DNA of 52,335 nucleotides from an uncultured bacterium (GTDB lineage: Bacteria > Cyanobacteriota > Vampirovibrionia > Gastranaerophilales > Gastranaerophilaceae): the NCBI GenBank assembly GCA_905211505.1, contig CAJMAX010000002.1, positions 1 to 52,335 of the forward strand. The letters are read 5' to 3'. A program made the translations under genes and the position numbers. Under the pieces are notes generated by a model, which had not been told where the DNA came from, did not search any database, and saw only the letters and a program-made list of their open reading frames with translations. Shown here in pieces: positions 34,723 to 43,176 of the stretch; within the stretch, counting starts at the first letter, position 1; every line of letters starts with the position of its first letter.

Positions 34723-34977
34723 TTGACAGACAGACGTTGTGTTAGTTGTTGGAAAATCAAAAATAGAAAAGATTTAATTAAAATTACCGCAAGTAATATT
34801 AACGGAAATGTCGTTATAAATCCTGATTCTGTAACATTTGGCAGATCTGCATATCTTTGCTATAATGAAGCTTGTATAGAATCGGCATTCAAAAAAAATA
34901 GACTTGAGAAACATCTGAAATCTTCTATACCAAACGAATTGAAAGGACAGTTACTAGATGAGTTACGAAACAGTTAG
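34723..34977 (+). CDS. ylxR: YlxR (DUF448) RNA-binding protein
   Basis: The 84-residue protein shows the DUF448 signature RRCVSCW...RKDLIKI near the N-terminus and GRSAYLCYNEACIESAFKKNRLEKHLK. YlxR usually lies between nusA and infB and binds RNA. The start is TTG at 34723, with AGGAG 7 nt upstream; no ATG is available. It overlaps infB by 20 nt. nusA and rimP, common upstream partners, are missing here and prfA takes their place. Confidence 0.88.
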   Translation: MTDRRCVSCWKIKNRKDLIKITASNINGNVVINPDSVTFGRSAYLCYNEACIESAFKKNRLEKHLKSSIPNELKGQLLDELRNS

Positions 34978-37519
34978 AATAAGTGAATTAGCAAAAGAAC
35001 TTGGGCTTCCGAGCAAAGAAGTCGTTGAGAAGTTCGCAAAAATTGGAGTTACTAATAAAACTCACTCAAGTACTGTTACTCAGGAGCAAATAAAAAGACT
35101 TAAAACTTTTATTGCAGATGGCGGTGTGAAGAAAGTATCGAAGCCAAAAGCTTTTGTTGTTAAGAAAGCAAAACATGCTGAACCTTCGGTAGAAAAAGAA
35201 GATGTTGATTCAAAAAAATCGGAAGAAAAACCTGTAGAGGTTGAAAAGGCTCCTGTCGTTGAAAAAGTTGAGCGTCCAAAAGTAGAAGTTGTAAAACCTG
35301 TTAGCCGCTTAGAAATTGTTAGACGTGCCCCTAGAAAACCTGCCGTTGTAAAAACAGAATCAGATACAGCAGATAAAATGACAAAGAAAAGTTATGGTAA
35401 AAACCAAGATGGAGAAAGGAAATTTTCTTCACGTGGAGAACGTCCTCAATCGGGTGACAGAAAGTTCACTCCAAAAGGTGATAGACCGCAAAGACCTGCT
35501 TCTGCTCAATCTGACGGTAAAGATTTTTCAGGGAAGAAACCTCTTCAACGTCGCATAATTCCGCAGGAGATTTATGATAATAAAGGACCTGTAAAGCGTA
35601 AATCTGACGGTAAGAAGAAAGAGAAAGATTTTAATTCTAAAAAAGAAGAACAAGAAAGAATTTCTCTTGAAAAAGCGGCAGCACAACACCATAAAAAGAA
35701 AGTTCAAAAAGTAGAAGCTGTTGAAGAAGTTACACAAATTGTAGTTAATCAGGCTATGACAATTTCAGAATTGTCTGAAAAAATTAAAAAGACTCCGGCA
35801 GAAATTGTAAAATTTTTAATGCTAAATGGAGTTATGGCAACTGTTAACCAGCTTATAGATGTTGATGTTATTAAAAAAGTCTGTGCTGAATACGGTCTTG
35901 AAGTCTTAGAAGAGGATTTGGATGCGTATATTGAGCAAGAATTAGAAAAAGAAGAAAAAGCAAAAGCTTTAACAGAAGTGGATAAAAAATTGTTGAAAAA
36001 ACGAGCTCCTGTTATCAGTATTATGGGGCACGTTGACCATGGTAAAACTACTTTGCTTGATAGTATCAGAGCATCAAAGCATAAAATTGTAGCTTCAGAA
36101 GTCGGCGGTATCACTCAATCTATTGGTGCTTATACGGTTTATCTTGGTGATAAGAATGAAAAGAAAATTGTATTTTTAGATACTCCTGGTCACGAGGCTT
36201 TTACAGAAATGAGAGCGCGTGGTGCTAAGGCTACGGATATTGCAATTCTTGTTGTTGCTGCAGATGATGGTATTATGCCTCAGACAATTGAAGCTATTAA
36301 CCATGCTAAAGCTGCAGAAATACCTATTATTGTTGCAGTTAACAAAATTGATAAACCGGGTGCAAATCCGGATAGAGTCTTGCAGCAATTAACCGAGCAC
36401 GGTTTAGTTCCTGAAGATTGGGGTGGGGATACTATTACAGTTAAGGTATCAGCTCTTCAGGGTACAGGTATAGATGAACTTTTAGAATACATTTTGCTTG
36501 TTGCTGATGTTCAGGATTTGAAAGCTAACCCAAAAGCTGAGGCTTCAGGGGTTGTTATTGAAGCGAATCTTGATAAAGGTAAAGGTCCTGTTGCTACATT
36601 GCTTGTTCAAAATGGAACATTAAGAGCCGGTAACTGTATTGTTGTCGGTACGGCTTGCGGTAGAGTTCGTGCGCTGTTGTCTGATAGCGGCGAAAGAATT
36701 CAAAAGGCTGAGCCATCAACACCGGTTGAGGTTTTAGGTTTGTCAGAAGTTCCACAGGCCGGTGATTATTTTGAAGTTGTTAAGAATGAAAAAGAAATGA
36801 AAGCTATTATTTCTGATAGAAAAGAAAAAGAACGTGACAAACGTCTTGAAGCAATGCTTCCGGCTCATATCAGACGTGAAGCTGTTGCTGGTGATGAAGA
36901 TATTCCGCAACTGAATTTGATTATTAAAGCAAATACACATGGTTCAGCTGAAGCTGTAGCTCAAGCTATTGCTCAAGTTGAATCTAAAGAAATAACTACA
37001 AAAATTATTCACGTTGGTGTAGGTGATATTTCTGAGGCGGACGTAATGCTTGCTTCAGCATCAGGTGCTTTAATCCTTGGATTTACCGTTAAAGAAGATG
37101 GAAATGCTCTTGCCTCTGCAGAAAGAGAAGGGGTTACAATTAAGAAATATGAAATTATTTATCAATTGTTAGAAGATGTTGAAAAAACTTTGTTATCACT
37201 TCTTGAACCTGAAATTAAGGAAGTTGAACTTGGTAAAGCGGAAGTTCGTCAGGTATTTACAATCGGTAAAACAAATAAAATTGCGGGTTGTTACGTTACA
37301 GAAGGTAAAATTGTGCGTTCAAAAGATGCTGTTCTTGTTCGTAACGGTGAAGAAATATTCCGCGGTGCAATTGACCAGTTGAAACGTTTCAAAGATGATG
37401 TAAAAGAAGTTGCGCAAGGTTTTGAGTGCGGTATTTCGTTCAGTAAATTTAATGATATCCAAGTTGGTGATATTATCGAAGTTTCAACCAAAGAAGAAGT
37501 TGAAAGAAAAAGCTTGTAA
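34958..37519 (+). CDS. infB: Translation initiation factor IF-2
   Basis: IF-2 is the GTPase that places initiator tRNA on the ribosome. The 853-residue protein has an N-terminal IF2_N helix bundle (RISELAKELGLPSKEVVEKF), a long Lys/Glu/Pro-rich low-complexity linker (about 60-260), and a second IF2_N motif (TISELSEKIKKTPAEIVKFL) near 267. The GTPase domain has G1 GHVDHGKTT at 357-365, DTPGHEAF and NKIDKPG, and domains II-IV follow. AAAGGA lies 10 nt before the ATG. The gene overlaps ylxR. Downstream, a pilin/HTH pair separates it from rbfA, its usual neighbour. Confidence 0.97.
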   Translation: MSYETVRISELAKELGLPSKEVVEKFAKIGVTNKTHSSTVTQEQIKRLKTFIADGGVKKVSKPKAFVVKKAKHAEPSVEKEDVDSKKSEEKPVEVEKAPVVEKVERPKVEVVKPVSRLEIVRRAPRKPAVVKTESDTADKMTKKSYGKNQDGERKFSSRGERPQSGDRKFTPKGDRPQRPASAQSDGKDFSGKKPLQRRIIPQEIYDNKGPVKRKSDGKKKEKDFNSKKEEQERISLEKAAAQHHKKKVQKVEAVEEVTQIVVNQAMTISELSEKIKKTPAEIVKFLMLNGVMATVNQLIDVDVIKKVCAEYGLEVLEEDLDAYIEQELEKEEKAKALTEVDKKLLKKRAPVISIMGHVDHGKTTLLDSIRASKHKIVASEVGGITQSIGAYTVYLGDKNEKKIVFLDTPGHEAFTEMRARGAKATDIAILVVAADDGIMPQTIEAINHAKAAEIPIIVAVNKIDKPGANPDRVLQQLTEHGLVPEDWGGDTITVKVSALQGTGIDELLEYILLVADVQDLKANPKAEASGVVIEANLDKGKGPVATLLVQNGTLRAGNCIVVGTACGRVRALLSDSGERIQKAEPSTPVEVLGLSEVPQAGDYFEVVKNEKEMKAIISDRKEKERDKRLEAMLPAHIRREAVAGDEDIPQLNLIIKANTHGSAEAVAQAIAQVESKEITTKIIHVGVGDISEADVMLASASGALILGFTVKEDGNALASAEREGVTIKKYEIIYQLLEDVEKTLLSLLEPEIKEVELGKAEVRQVFTIGKTNKIAGCYVTEGKIVRSKDAVLVRNGEEIFRGAIDQLKRFKDDVKEVAQGFECGISFSKFNDIQVGDIIEVSTKEEVERKSL

Positions 37520-37529
37520 ATTTGGGTAA

Positions 37530-38198
37530 CTACCATTGATAATCAGGTGTAATAACCCAGTTATTAATCATTAATGGTTTTGTGCAGTAAGTAGCTCTGT
37601 TGGTTGCCGATCTTGAGCAACCATATTTAGGATTGGTTTTCAAACTTTCGTAGTTTCCGTCCCATTGAAAGGTGAATGGAACAATGAAATTTTTGTCTGT
37701 TCTTGAACTTTCTGCTTTGCTGTTTCTTTTTCCTAATTGAAATTCGAAGAATATTCTTGGGTTTTTATGAAAATCTGGTTTCTCTAATTCTTTATAGTCT
37801 GTAATATACCAAAATTTCATAGTTGTTTCTTCCAGATTTAACATAACCCCCCCGCCGTCCATTAATGCTACAGCCAGAGAGTTTGTATAATCAGAAGAAC
37901 CGACTTTCACTTTTTTCATTGCCATCGTTTTCATATATGGTGCAAAATATGTATTATAATAAAGTTTATTTTCATTATAGTTATTACGCTTAGCCGGAAG
38001 TGTCCAGCTTTCAGGCTCTTCATTTTCTACAGAAGAAAGTCGAATTGTTTGGTTAATGGATGAATAAAATTTTTTTACTTTTGCAGCTGTAGCCTGTTTA
38101 TGCCATTTTGTAATAAGCCCGGGATTTGTCAATGCCGCTACAACACCTATTATGCCTAGTGTAATCAATACTTCCGACAGCGTAAAACCCTTTTTTAT
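37530..38198 (-). CDS. Type IV pilin-like protein with disturbed start
   Basis: The frame encodes IKKG^FTLSEVLITLGIIG and about 200 further residues ending in a Trp-containing tail. An AAAGGAG RBS (38204-38210) precedes ATG at 38201-38203, but that ATG reads ATG-AAA-TAA out of frame. One extra A would give MKIKKGF in frame. The in-frame options are ATA at 38198 or an ATG at 38255, which lies inside the promoter spacer. So it is a frameshifted, silenced or non-AUG gene. The IDxNG-x3-PN-x2-G-x-D-x-F motif of the other pilins is degraded (KNPRIFFEFQLG). The divergent HTH gene and palindrome follow the usual layout. Confidence 0.6.
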   Translation of the reverse strand: MKKGFTLSEVLITLGIIGVVAALTNPGLITKWHKQATAAKVKKFYSSINQTIRLSSVENEEPESWTLPAKRNNYNENKLYYNTYFAPYMKTMAMKKVKVGSSDYTNSLAVALMDGGGVMLNLEETTMKFWYITDYKELEKPDFHKNPRIFFEFQLGKRNSKAESSRTDKNFIVPFTFQWDGNYESLKTNPKYGCSRSATNRATYCTKPLMINNWVITPDYQW

Positions 38199-38235
38199 TT
38201 CATCTCCTTTGTAACTTGAATATGAATATAATAAA

Positions 38236-38260
38236 TATATATGAATATATTTCATATATA
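38236..38260. promoter_or_regulatory. Operator-like palindrome between pilin and HTH genes
   Basis: TATATATGAA (38236-38245) and TTCATATATA (38251-38260), perfect 10-bp arms with a 5-nt spacer. On the minus strand it falls in the 17-nt spacer after TTGACT of the pilin promoter. On the plus strand it covers the -35 region of the HTH gene. Confidence 0.65.
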
Positions 38261-38272
38261 GTCAATCGAATT

Positions 38273-38278
38273 TATAAT
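38273..38278 (+). promoter_or_regulatory. -10 box of the small HTH gene
   Basis: TATAAT, then 6 nt (TTATAT) and the ATG at 38285; no Shine-Dalgarno. Confidence 0.55.
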
Positions 38279-38284
38279 TTATAT

Positions 38285-38509
38285 ATGAACGTTCGGGAAG
38301 AAGTCAAAATTATGTTAACATCAAAAAGTATGACCTTAACTGATTTGGCAAAAAGAATGACTGAATTAAGTGGGAAAAATTATTCTCAAAGTTTGCTTTC
38401 TCATAAACTTAAAGATGAATCTTTAAAGTATTCTGAGATGAAGTTAATTTGTAAAATTTTGGGTTATAGAATCTATATTGACTTTGATGAGATTAGACTT
38501 GGTAGGTAA
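38285..38509 (+). CDS. Small HTH-type regulator paired with a pilin-like gene
   Basis: A 74-residue paralogue of the regulators at 9821 and 49240 (MNVREEVKIMLTSKSMTLTD ... KYSEMKLICKILGYRIYI). The N-terminal helix plus TLTDLAKRMTE and SQSLLSHKLKDES segments fit a helix-turn-helix. The ATG at 38285 matches the paralogue N-termini; the frame is open upstream to 38216 across the operator. It stands divergently from the pilin-like gene at 37530 and 46 nt before rbfA. Repression of both divergent promoters through the 38236-38260 palindrome is inferred from layout. Confidence 0.65.
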   Translation: MNVREEVKIMLTSKSMTLTDLAKRMTELSGKNYSQSLLSHKLKDESLKYSEMKLICKILGYRIYIDFDEIRLGR

Positions 38510-38555
38510 AAATATCTTATTTTATGTTATAATTTTTTTAACTAAGGAGAAATTT

Positions 38556-38900
38556 ATGACATTACGAAACGAAAGAGTTAGAAAAGAATTGATGCGCGAT
38601 ATCTCTGAAATTTTGAGAAAAGAAGTCAGAGGTTTAGAAGGTGTTGTATCTATTATTGATGTAGAAGTCTCACATGACAATTCTTATGCTAAAGTTATAT
38701 ACAGTGTTCTTGGCTCAGATGAACAAATTGAAAAATCAAAATCGGTTATAGAAAAAAGTACTCCGAATATAAGATACCATGTTGGCAAAATGCTTAGACT
38801 CCGTCTTACCCCAGAACTTCGTTTTGTATATTCAAACGGTCTTGAAGAGGGTGCAAGAGTTACAGAGCTTATTAATAAAATCTCTCGCGGTGAACTTTAA
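38556..38900 (+). CDS. rbfA: Ribosome-binding factor A
   Basis: RbfA helps mature the 30S subunit and process 16S rRNA 5' ends. The 114-residue protein has the N-terminal RNERVRKELMRDISEILRKE helix and a KH-like fold with SIIDVEVSHDNSYAKVIYS and LRLTPELRFVYS. The ATG at 38556 has AAGGAG 6 nt upstream. It is separated from infB by the pilin/HTH insertion and from truB by a broken gene. Confidence 0.94.
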   Translation: MTLRNERVRKELMRDISEILRKEVRGLEGVVSIIDVEVSHDNSYAKVIYSVLGSDEQIEKSKSVIEKSTPNIRYHVGKMLRLRLTPELRFVYSNGLEEGARVTELINKISRGEL

Positions 38901-39069
38901 TTGTCTGGTATAATTTATATTATTTAAATTTAGTGCATTTGTGTTAATAGTATTTAAAGTGTATTTGTTTTAGTATTGTTAATGTTTGTAACAATCTATT
39001 CTTTTTAGTAAAGAAATTCTATTGTCTTGCCGATAGCTTGAGTGATGTATAAAACACAAAGGAGCAAAT

Positions 39070-39657
39070 ATGGTAGATGTAAATGGTATTAATTACAAAG
39101 TAAGAACGAGAAATGTTGATGGCAAAAAAACTCAAATCTATTATAAAGATGGAGTTGGGTATTTAAAATAAGATGGTAAACTCGTTCCTTTAAAAAAGAA
39201 TGCAGGAGATACATGGTTTAAAAAAGCATCATATTCGACAATTAATAACTCTCAAGTTGATACAAAACCTAAGGCTTCCGTTGCGGATGCAGGTACTAAA
39301 GCTGCTCAAGAGGCAAGAGCAAATGTTCATTCTGAGCAGGTTGCCGAAATTGCAAAAATTAAAGCTGCTGCAATGCAAAATAGTGAAGAACCATTTGATG
39401 GCGTAGAATTACCAGAAGTGGTAATAACTGGTCATAAACCGAGTGAAGAATTAAAACAAAAACGCGCCGACCTGCAAAAAGCATTTGGCGATAACTATGA
39501 AGTAGCCTATGGAAAAGAACCTGGCACATTGGCAGTCTATGACAAAAATCATAATGAAATCAAAGAGTTAACCGCCCAAGCAAATGCAAATGTTGAAATT
39601 GTTGGCGAAAAACTTGATAATATTTTAGCTCAGGTTGATAATATAAAAAATAAATAA
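39070..39657 (+). pseudogene. Small protein gene interrupted by one in-frame TAA
   Basis: A frame with strong AAAGGAG 5 nt before ATG (39070) runs 33 codons (MVDVNGINYKVRTRNVDGKK...) to TAA at 39169-39171, then continues open in the same frame to 39657. The joined product would be 195 residues including the stop position. The N-terminal part reads as a beta-rich small domain. The rest is Ala/Lys/Glu-rich with LPEVVITGHKPSEELKQKR and a helical end (VEIVGEKLDNILAQVDNI). A single nonsense change in an otherwise intact frame suggests a recent mutation, readthrough, or sequencing error. An ATG at 39373 could restart translation. Confidence 0.6.
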
Positions 39658-39673
39658 ATGTATCTGTATAAAT

Positions 39674-39703
39674 TTTACTTCTTAGAGAATTTTTGTGTAT
39701 AAT
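39674..39703 (+). promoter_or_regulatory. Promoter of truB
   Basis: TTTACT, 18 nt, TATAAT (39698-39703), about 32 nt before the truB start. Confidence 0.55.
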
Positions 39704-39734
39704 TAATTGTGCATAAAGGTTTGCGAGGTAAGGT

Positions 39735-40616
39735 TTGAAAATAGATGATATGAGTATTCTTTTTGGATTTTTGAATGTTTATAAGCCCAAAGGTTTAACA
39801 TCCCATGATGTAGTGGCAAAACTCCGCAAGATTACAAAAATCAGACAGATAGGACATACAGGAACTCTGGATCCTTTTGCGACCGGAGTTCTTCCTGTTT
39901 GTATTGGAAAGGCTACAAGATTAATAGAGTATCTTGAGGATGACAAAGAGTATCTGGCAACTGTTCAATTTGGAAAAAATACTGATAGTTATGATATAGA
40001 TGGAGAAGTTACAGCGACTTTTGATAAAAGAGTTAATCAAGATGAGCTTGAAGATGTTCTTGGTAATTTCCGAGGTGAGATAATGCAGCTTCCTCCAATA
40101 TATTCAGCTGTAAAAGTGAATGGTAAAAAGTTATACGAATATGCTAGAAAAGGCGAAGATGTTGAAATTAAGCCGCGCAAGGTTTTTATTTCGAAATTGG
40201 AGTTGTTAGATTTTGACGTAGAAACACAAAGTGCAAAACTACTCGTTGCATGTTCAAAAGGTACTTATATTCGTTCTATTGCTTGTGATGTAGGTAGGAT
40301 GTTAGGTTGCGGTGGATATTTGACTGCTCTGGAAAGGACCAAGGCCGGAAAGTTTAAACTTGAAACTGCTGTAAGGCTTGAGGATTTATCAGAGCTGTCA
40401 GTGGTAGTTAACCATTTGATTAATCCTGTTGATGTTTTAAATTTGCCGGTGTTTGAATTAGTTGAGACTCAAAAAAAATTAGTTTCGCATGGTATGAGTA
40501 TTGAAAATCAAGGGTTTAATAATTTAGATGTTGTAATTTTACTTTATGGTGCTAAAATATATGCTGTAGGTAAGGTTAATCAAGATAAAATTCTGGTTAA
40601 AAAAGTTTTTTGTTGA
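39735..40616 (+). CDS. truB: tRNA pseudouridine-55 synthase
   Basis: TruB makes pseudouridine 55 in the T loop of tRNA. The 293-residue protein has GFLNVYKPKGLTSHDVV, the catalytic Asp in GHTGTLDPFATGVLPV, and KGTYIRSIACDVG. The start is TTG at 39735 with GAGG 6 nt upstream; an ATG at 39750 is an alternative but lacks a spaced RBS. Its TGA stop is 6 nt before the next gene, so truB and the next two envelope genes are probably co-transcribed. Confidence 0.94.
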   Translation: MKIDDMSILFGFLNVYKPKGLTSHDVVAKLRKITKIRQIGHTGTLDPFATGVLPVCIGKATRLIEYLEDDKEYLATVQFGKNTDSYDIDGEVTATFDKRVNQDELEDVLGNFRGEIMQLPPIYSAVKVNGKKLYEYARKGEDVEIKPRKVFISKLELLDFDVETQSAKLLVACSKGTYIRSIACDVGRMLGCGGYLTALERTKAGKFKLETAVRLEDLSELSVVVNHLINPVDVLNLPVFELVETQKKLVSHGMSIENQGFNNLDVVILLYGAKIYAVGKVNQDKILVKKVFC

Positions 40617-40622
40617 GGTGTT

Positions 40623-41471
40623 ATGAAAAAGATTATTTTATTACTGGGCATGCTATTGTTAACAAATTCAGTGTCAATGGCCGCTTGTGAGTATAATTGC
40701 GTAGAACCATATAATATGAATTCAGGTTTTAGAACCTTTTTGAGTGGTGTTTCCGGTCTGAATTTTATGACAGAGAAAGCGGCTCAAAGGCTTTTAAAAC
40801 GGGAAATTTCTAAGGTTGCTAAGAATGATTTTTTAGAGGTTAAATTAGACTCATATAGTTCAAAAGATTTGAAAAATGGTATATTTAAATCTTTGAGTGT
40901 TTCAGGAAGAAATGTAAATATTAATGATATTTATATGTCTGATTTATATATGTCTACATTGTGTGATTTTAATTATATTAAACAGGCAGATGGTGATGTC
41001 GTATTTATGGAAGATTTTCCAATGGCATTTAAATTTGTTATGAAAGATTCAGACATAAATAAAACGATTAAGTCAAATAGATATCAGAAAATTATTAATG
41101 ATTTGAATAATATCGCAAATTCGTATGGTGTTGGGTTAAAGATTTCTTCCAGTAAAATATCTATAAAAGCTAACAAGTTATATTATGTTATCGGGTTGTC
41201 TATTCCTTTTGTGCGAAAAGAACAAAGGTTAATTATGAATTCAGATCTTTGTGTTAAAAATGGTAAAATTGATTTTGTAAATACAAAACTCATATCAGAT
41301 TCATTTGTTTTGGATATGAAGAAAGTTGATTTTATTTTAAATTATTTAAATCCGCTTGATTTCTCTGTTAATATTTTAGATAATAAAGATGCTAAAGTTT
41401 CTGTAGAAAATGTCGATATAAGAAATAACTCAATTGTAGCGGATGGAGTTGTGGTAATTCCAAAAGACTAA
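40623..41471 (+). CDS. Exported DUF2993-like lipid-binding protein
   Basis: The 282-residue protein has a signal peptide (MKKIILLLGMLLLTNSVSMA) followed by a region resembling DUF2993 (LmeA-type): FLEVKLDSYSSKDLKNGIFK...LSVSGRNVNINDIYMSDLYM and DSDINKTIKS. DUF2993 proteins are common in cyanobacteria and Actinobacteria and are thought to bind lipids in the envelope. GAGG lies 5 nt before the ATG. Position directly after truB and before a GerMN gene suggests an envelope operon tail. Confidence 0.72.
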   Translation: MKKIILLLGMLLLTNSVSMAACEYNCVEPYNMNSGFRTFLSGVSGLNFMTEKAAQRLLKREISKVAKNDFLEVKLDSYSSKDLKNGIFKSLSVSGRNVNINDIYMSDLYMSTLCDFNYIKQADGDVVFMEDFPMAFKFVMKDSDINKTIKSNRYQKIINDLNNIANSYGVGLKISSSKISIKANKLYYVIGLSIPFVRKEQRLIMNSDLCVKNGKIDFVNTKLISDSFVLDMKKVDFILNYLNPLDFSVNILDNKDAKVSVENVDIRNNSIVADGVVVIPKD

Positions 41472-41483
41472 AAAGGATTAGTG

Positions 41484-42083
41484 ATGAATAAGAATCAAAA
41501 ATTTATGTTAGTATTTATCGGTTTTTGTATGCTGGTGGTTATTGGACTTGTTGCGTTTAATGTATTTATGCCAAAACCGGAGATAAAAGCTGATGACATA
41601 CAAGTTTCAGAGCGTTCTGTTGTAGAAGAAGTAGCTGAGCAACCGGAAGTTAAAGCAAAAGAATATGTTAATATTTATTTTATAGGCAAAAATGAACATA
41701 ATGAAGAAGTTTATAAAGCTGTAAAACGTGTTTATAATAAGGATGTAGATGGTTCAAAGTTGAAATTTGCAGTTACATCATTGATTCTGGGGCCAAAATT
41801 AGAAGAAAAACAGCGCGGAGTTTATACGGAAGTTCCATCAGGTGCGGAAATTATAAATATTACAGAGCAGCAAAATAAAGTGATTGTAAATTTGAATTCA
41901 GCTTTTGTTAATGGCGGTGGTACAGATAGTTTGTACAAAAGGTTGTATCAATTAATAAAAACTGTTAATTTAAATTCAAAGGTACCTGTATACTTGTATA
42001 TTGACGGTCAGCAGGCAGATGTTGTCGGCGGTGAAGGTATTATGCTGTCGCAGCCTTTGAGTAATTCATCTTTAGATAATTAG
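41484..42083 (+). CDS. Membrane-anchored GerMN-domain protein
   Basis: The 199-residue protein has an N-terminal membrane helix (FMLVFIGFCMLVVIGLVAFN), a Glu/Val-rich linker, and a GerMN domain (about 62-185; FAVTSLILGPKLEE, ITEQQNKVIVNLNSAFVNGG, QLIKTVNLNSKVPVYLYIDG). GerMN domains occur in spore germination and cell-envelope proteins, including many non-sporulating bacteria, and may bind other envelope proteins. The ATG at 41484 has AAGGA 6 nt upstream; a GTG one codon earlier is less likely. It is 12 nt after the DUF2993 gene. Confidence 0.82.
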   Translation: MNKNQKFMLVFIGFCMLVVIGLVAFNVFMPKPEIKADDIQVSERSVVEEVAEQPEVKAKEYVNIYFIGKNEHNEEVYKAVKRVYNKDVDGSKLKFAVTSLILGPKLEEKQRGVYTEVPSGAEIINITEQQNKVIVNLNSAFVNGGGTDSLYKRLYQLIKTVNLNSKVPVYLYIDGQQADVVGGEGIMLSQPLSNSSLDN

Positions 42084-42104
42084 TTTGGTATTAAAAAGAG
42101 TTAT

Positions 42105-42374
42105 ATGACAGAAAAAGATTTAGATTATTATTTAGGTCTCAATTGGACGCTGATTGAAGGACAGGATTTAGATTTTGACGGGAATCCATACTTTTATATT
42201 GAAATAAAAGAAATTCCAAGTTTTACATTTTGCGCTAAAACGCTGGCAAGAGCCAGAGAAAATTATAAAAGGCAGTTAAGACTTACGCTGATGGTAATGC
42301 TTGAACGTGGTGAGTATATTTTGGAACCTGGTGAAGATACTGATGAACCTGATTGGGAGTCTCTTTGTCCTTAA
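42105..42374 (+). CDS. HicB-like small protein
   Basis: The 89-residue acidic protein has the HicB-type strand-helix pattern: YFYIEIKEIPSFTFCAKTLARA...NYKRQLRLTLMVMLERG, where a sheet followed by a long helix resembles the partial RNase H fold of HicB antitoxins. No HicA toxin gene is adjacent and no C-terminal DNA-binding domain is present. It could instead be a stand-alone housekeeping protein. AAAGAG sits 4 nt before the ATG. Confidence 0.5.
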   Translation: MTEKDLDYYLGLNWTLIEGQDLDFDGNPYFYIEIKEIPSFTFCAKTLARARENYKRQLRLTLMVMLERGEYILEPGEDTDEPDWESLCP

Positions 42375-42402
42375 TTTAGTGTTAAGTTTTGAAAAATCTA
42401 AA

Positions 42403-42924
42403 CTAGAATATTTTTTTTAGCTTGTTAATAATTAAATCAACTTGTTTGGTAAGATTTTCGTATGTTGAATTGTTATCGATTATAAAATCCCAATCTTTAA
42501 TGTTATCAAGTCCTATTTCTGTGATATCATTTTCTCCGACCAATTCGCCGCGTTTTATTCGGGTTTCTCTTGAAGCTTCAACACGTATGGTTTTTGCACC
42601 TGCTTTTTTGAATACATCATATTCATGTTGAACTCTTACGTCTGTAACCATTATATTTCCGTCTTGTTCTATAATTTTTTTCAACCAGTAGTCCGGTGAT
42701 TGTGCACGGCCCTGGTTCCCAAGTTTTATTAAATCAGCTCTATATATCGCTTTATTTTTTTCTATCTCCTCAAGAGTTAAACCTTTTTCTTTTCCATAAG
42801 TTAATTTTATAATATCGCCCATTGCGCATCGTCTGAATTCAGGCATTTTTTCAAGCATTATTTTAGCAACAGTATCTTTTCCCGAATATTGTTTTCCTGA
42901 AAAAATTATAAGCTTATTTATCAT
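42403..42924 (-). CDS. P-loop nucleoside/nucleotide kinase-like protein
   Basis: The 173-residue protein has a Walker A variant (IIFSGKQYSGKDTVAKIML, about residues 6-24), an Asp-containing strand (NIMVTDVRVQHEYDVFKKAG) and an arginine-rich lid-like EASRETRIKRGE. It belongs to small P-loop kinases such as dephospho-CoA kinase, phage-type dNMP kinase or phosphomevalonate kinase; GKDTV after SGK favours the dNMP or phosphomevalonate kinase groups. It is convergent with the HicB-like gene and 54 nt from the XRE gene. Confidence 0.65.
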   Translation of the reverse strand: MINKLIIFSGKQYSGKDTVAKIMLEKMPEFRRCAMGDIIKLTYGKEKGLTLEEIEKNKAIYRADLIKLGNQGRAQSPDYWLKKIIEQDGNIMVTDVRVQHEYDVFKKAGAKTIRVEASRETRIKRGELVGENDITEIGLDNIKDWDFIIDNNSTYENLTKQVDLIINKLKKIF

Positions 42925-42978
42925 TGAGACTCCTTTTTTCTAATAGTATCATAAAGTTTTTTTCGGGTAAATTGAATA

Positions 42979-43176
42979 CTAAAAGTCAATAAGTTCCTTA
43001 ACAGAAGTTTCTAAAGCCTCGGCAATATCAATTAATAAGTCCAGACTCACTGTGCGTTTTGCCGTTTCTATTTTTGCAAGATGTTCTCTTGAAATATCAA
43101 GTTTTTCGGCAAGAGTGTTTTGTGATAATCCGAGTTCTTTGCGTCTTGCAAAAATCTTTCTCCCTAAATTGTAAAT
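42979..43176 (-). CDS. XRE-family regulator without a canonical start codon
   Basis: The frame encodes an XRE helix-turn-helix: NLGRKIFARRKELGLSQNTL, then AEKLDISREHLAKIE and IAEALETSVKELIDF. It is bounded upstream by an in-frame TAA at about 43206, and no ATG, GTG or TTG occurs between that stop and the domain. The best-placed start is ATT at 43176 (reading MYNLGRKIF if it initiates), so it either uses ATT or has lost its start. It stands divergently from the pilin-like gene at 43263, the same layout as the other three pairs, although its HTH subtype differs. TTGTAAA/TTTACAA (43169-43199) overlaps its start. Confidence 0.55.
   Translation of the reverse strand: MYNLGRKIFARRKELGLSQNTLAEKLDISREHLAKIETAKRTVSLDLLIDIAEALETSVKELIDF

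Noticed and set aside
39200..39406. 68-codon + strand frame after the internal TAA
   Set aside because: It is in a different frame from the interrupted gene, has Leu/Lys/Gln-biased low complexity and no RBS.
42105..42924. Toxin-antitoxin pair made of the HicB-like gene and the P-loop kinase
   Set aside because: They are convergent, not co-directional, and the kinase has no toxin features.
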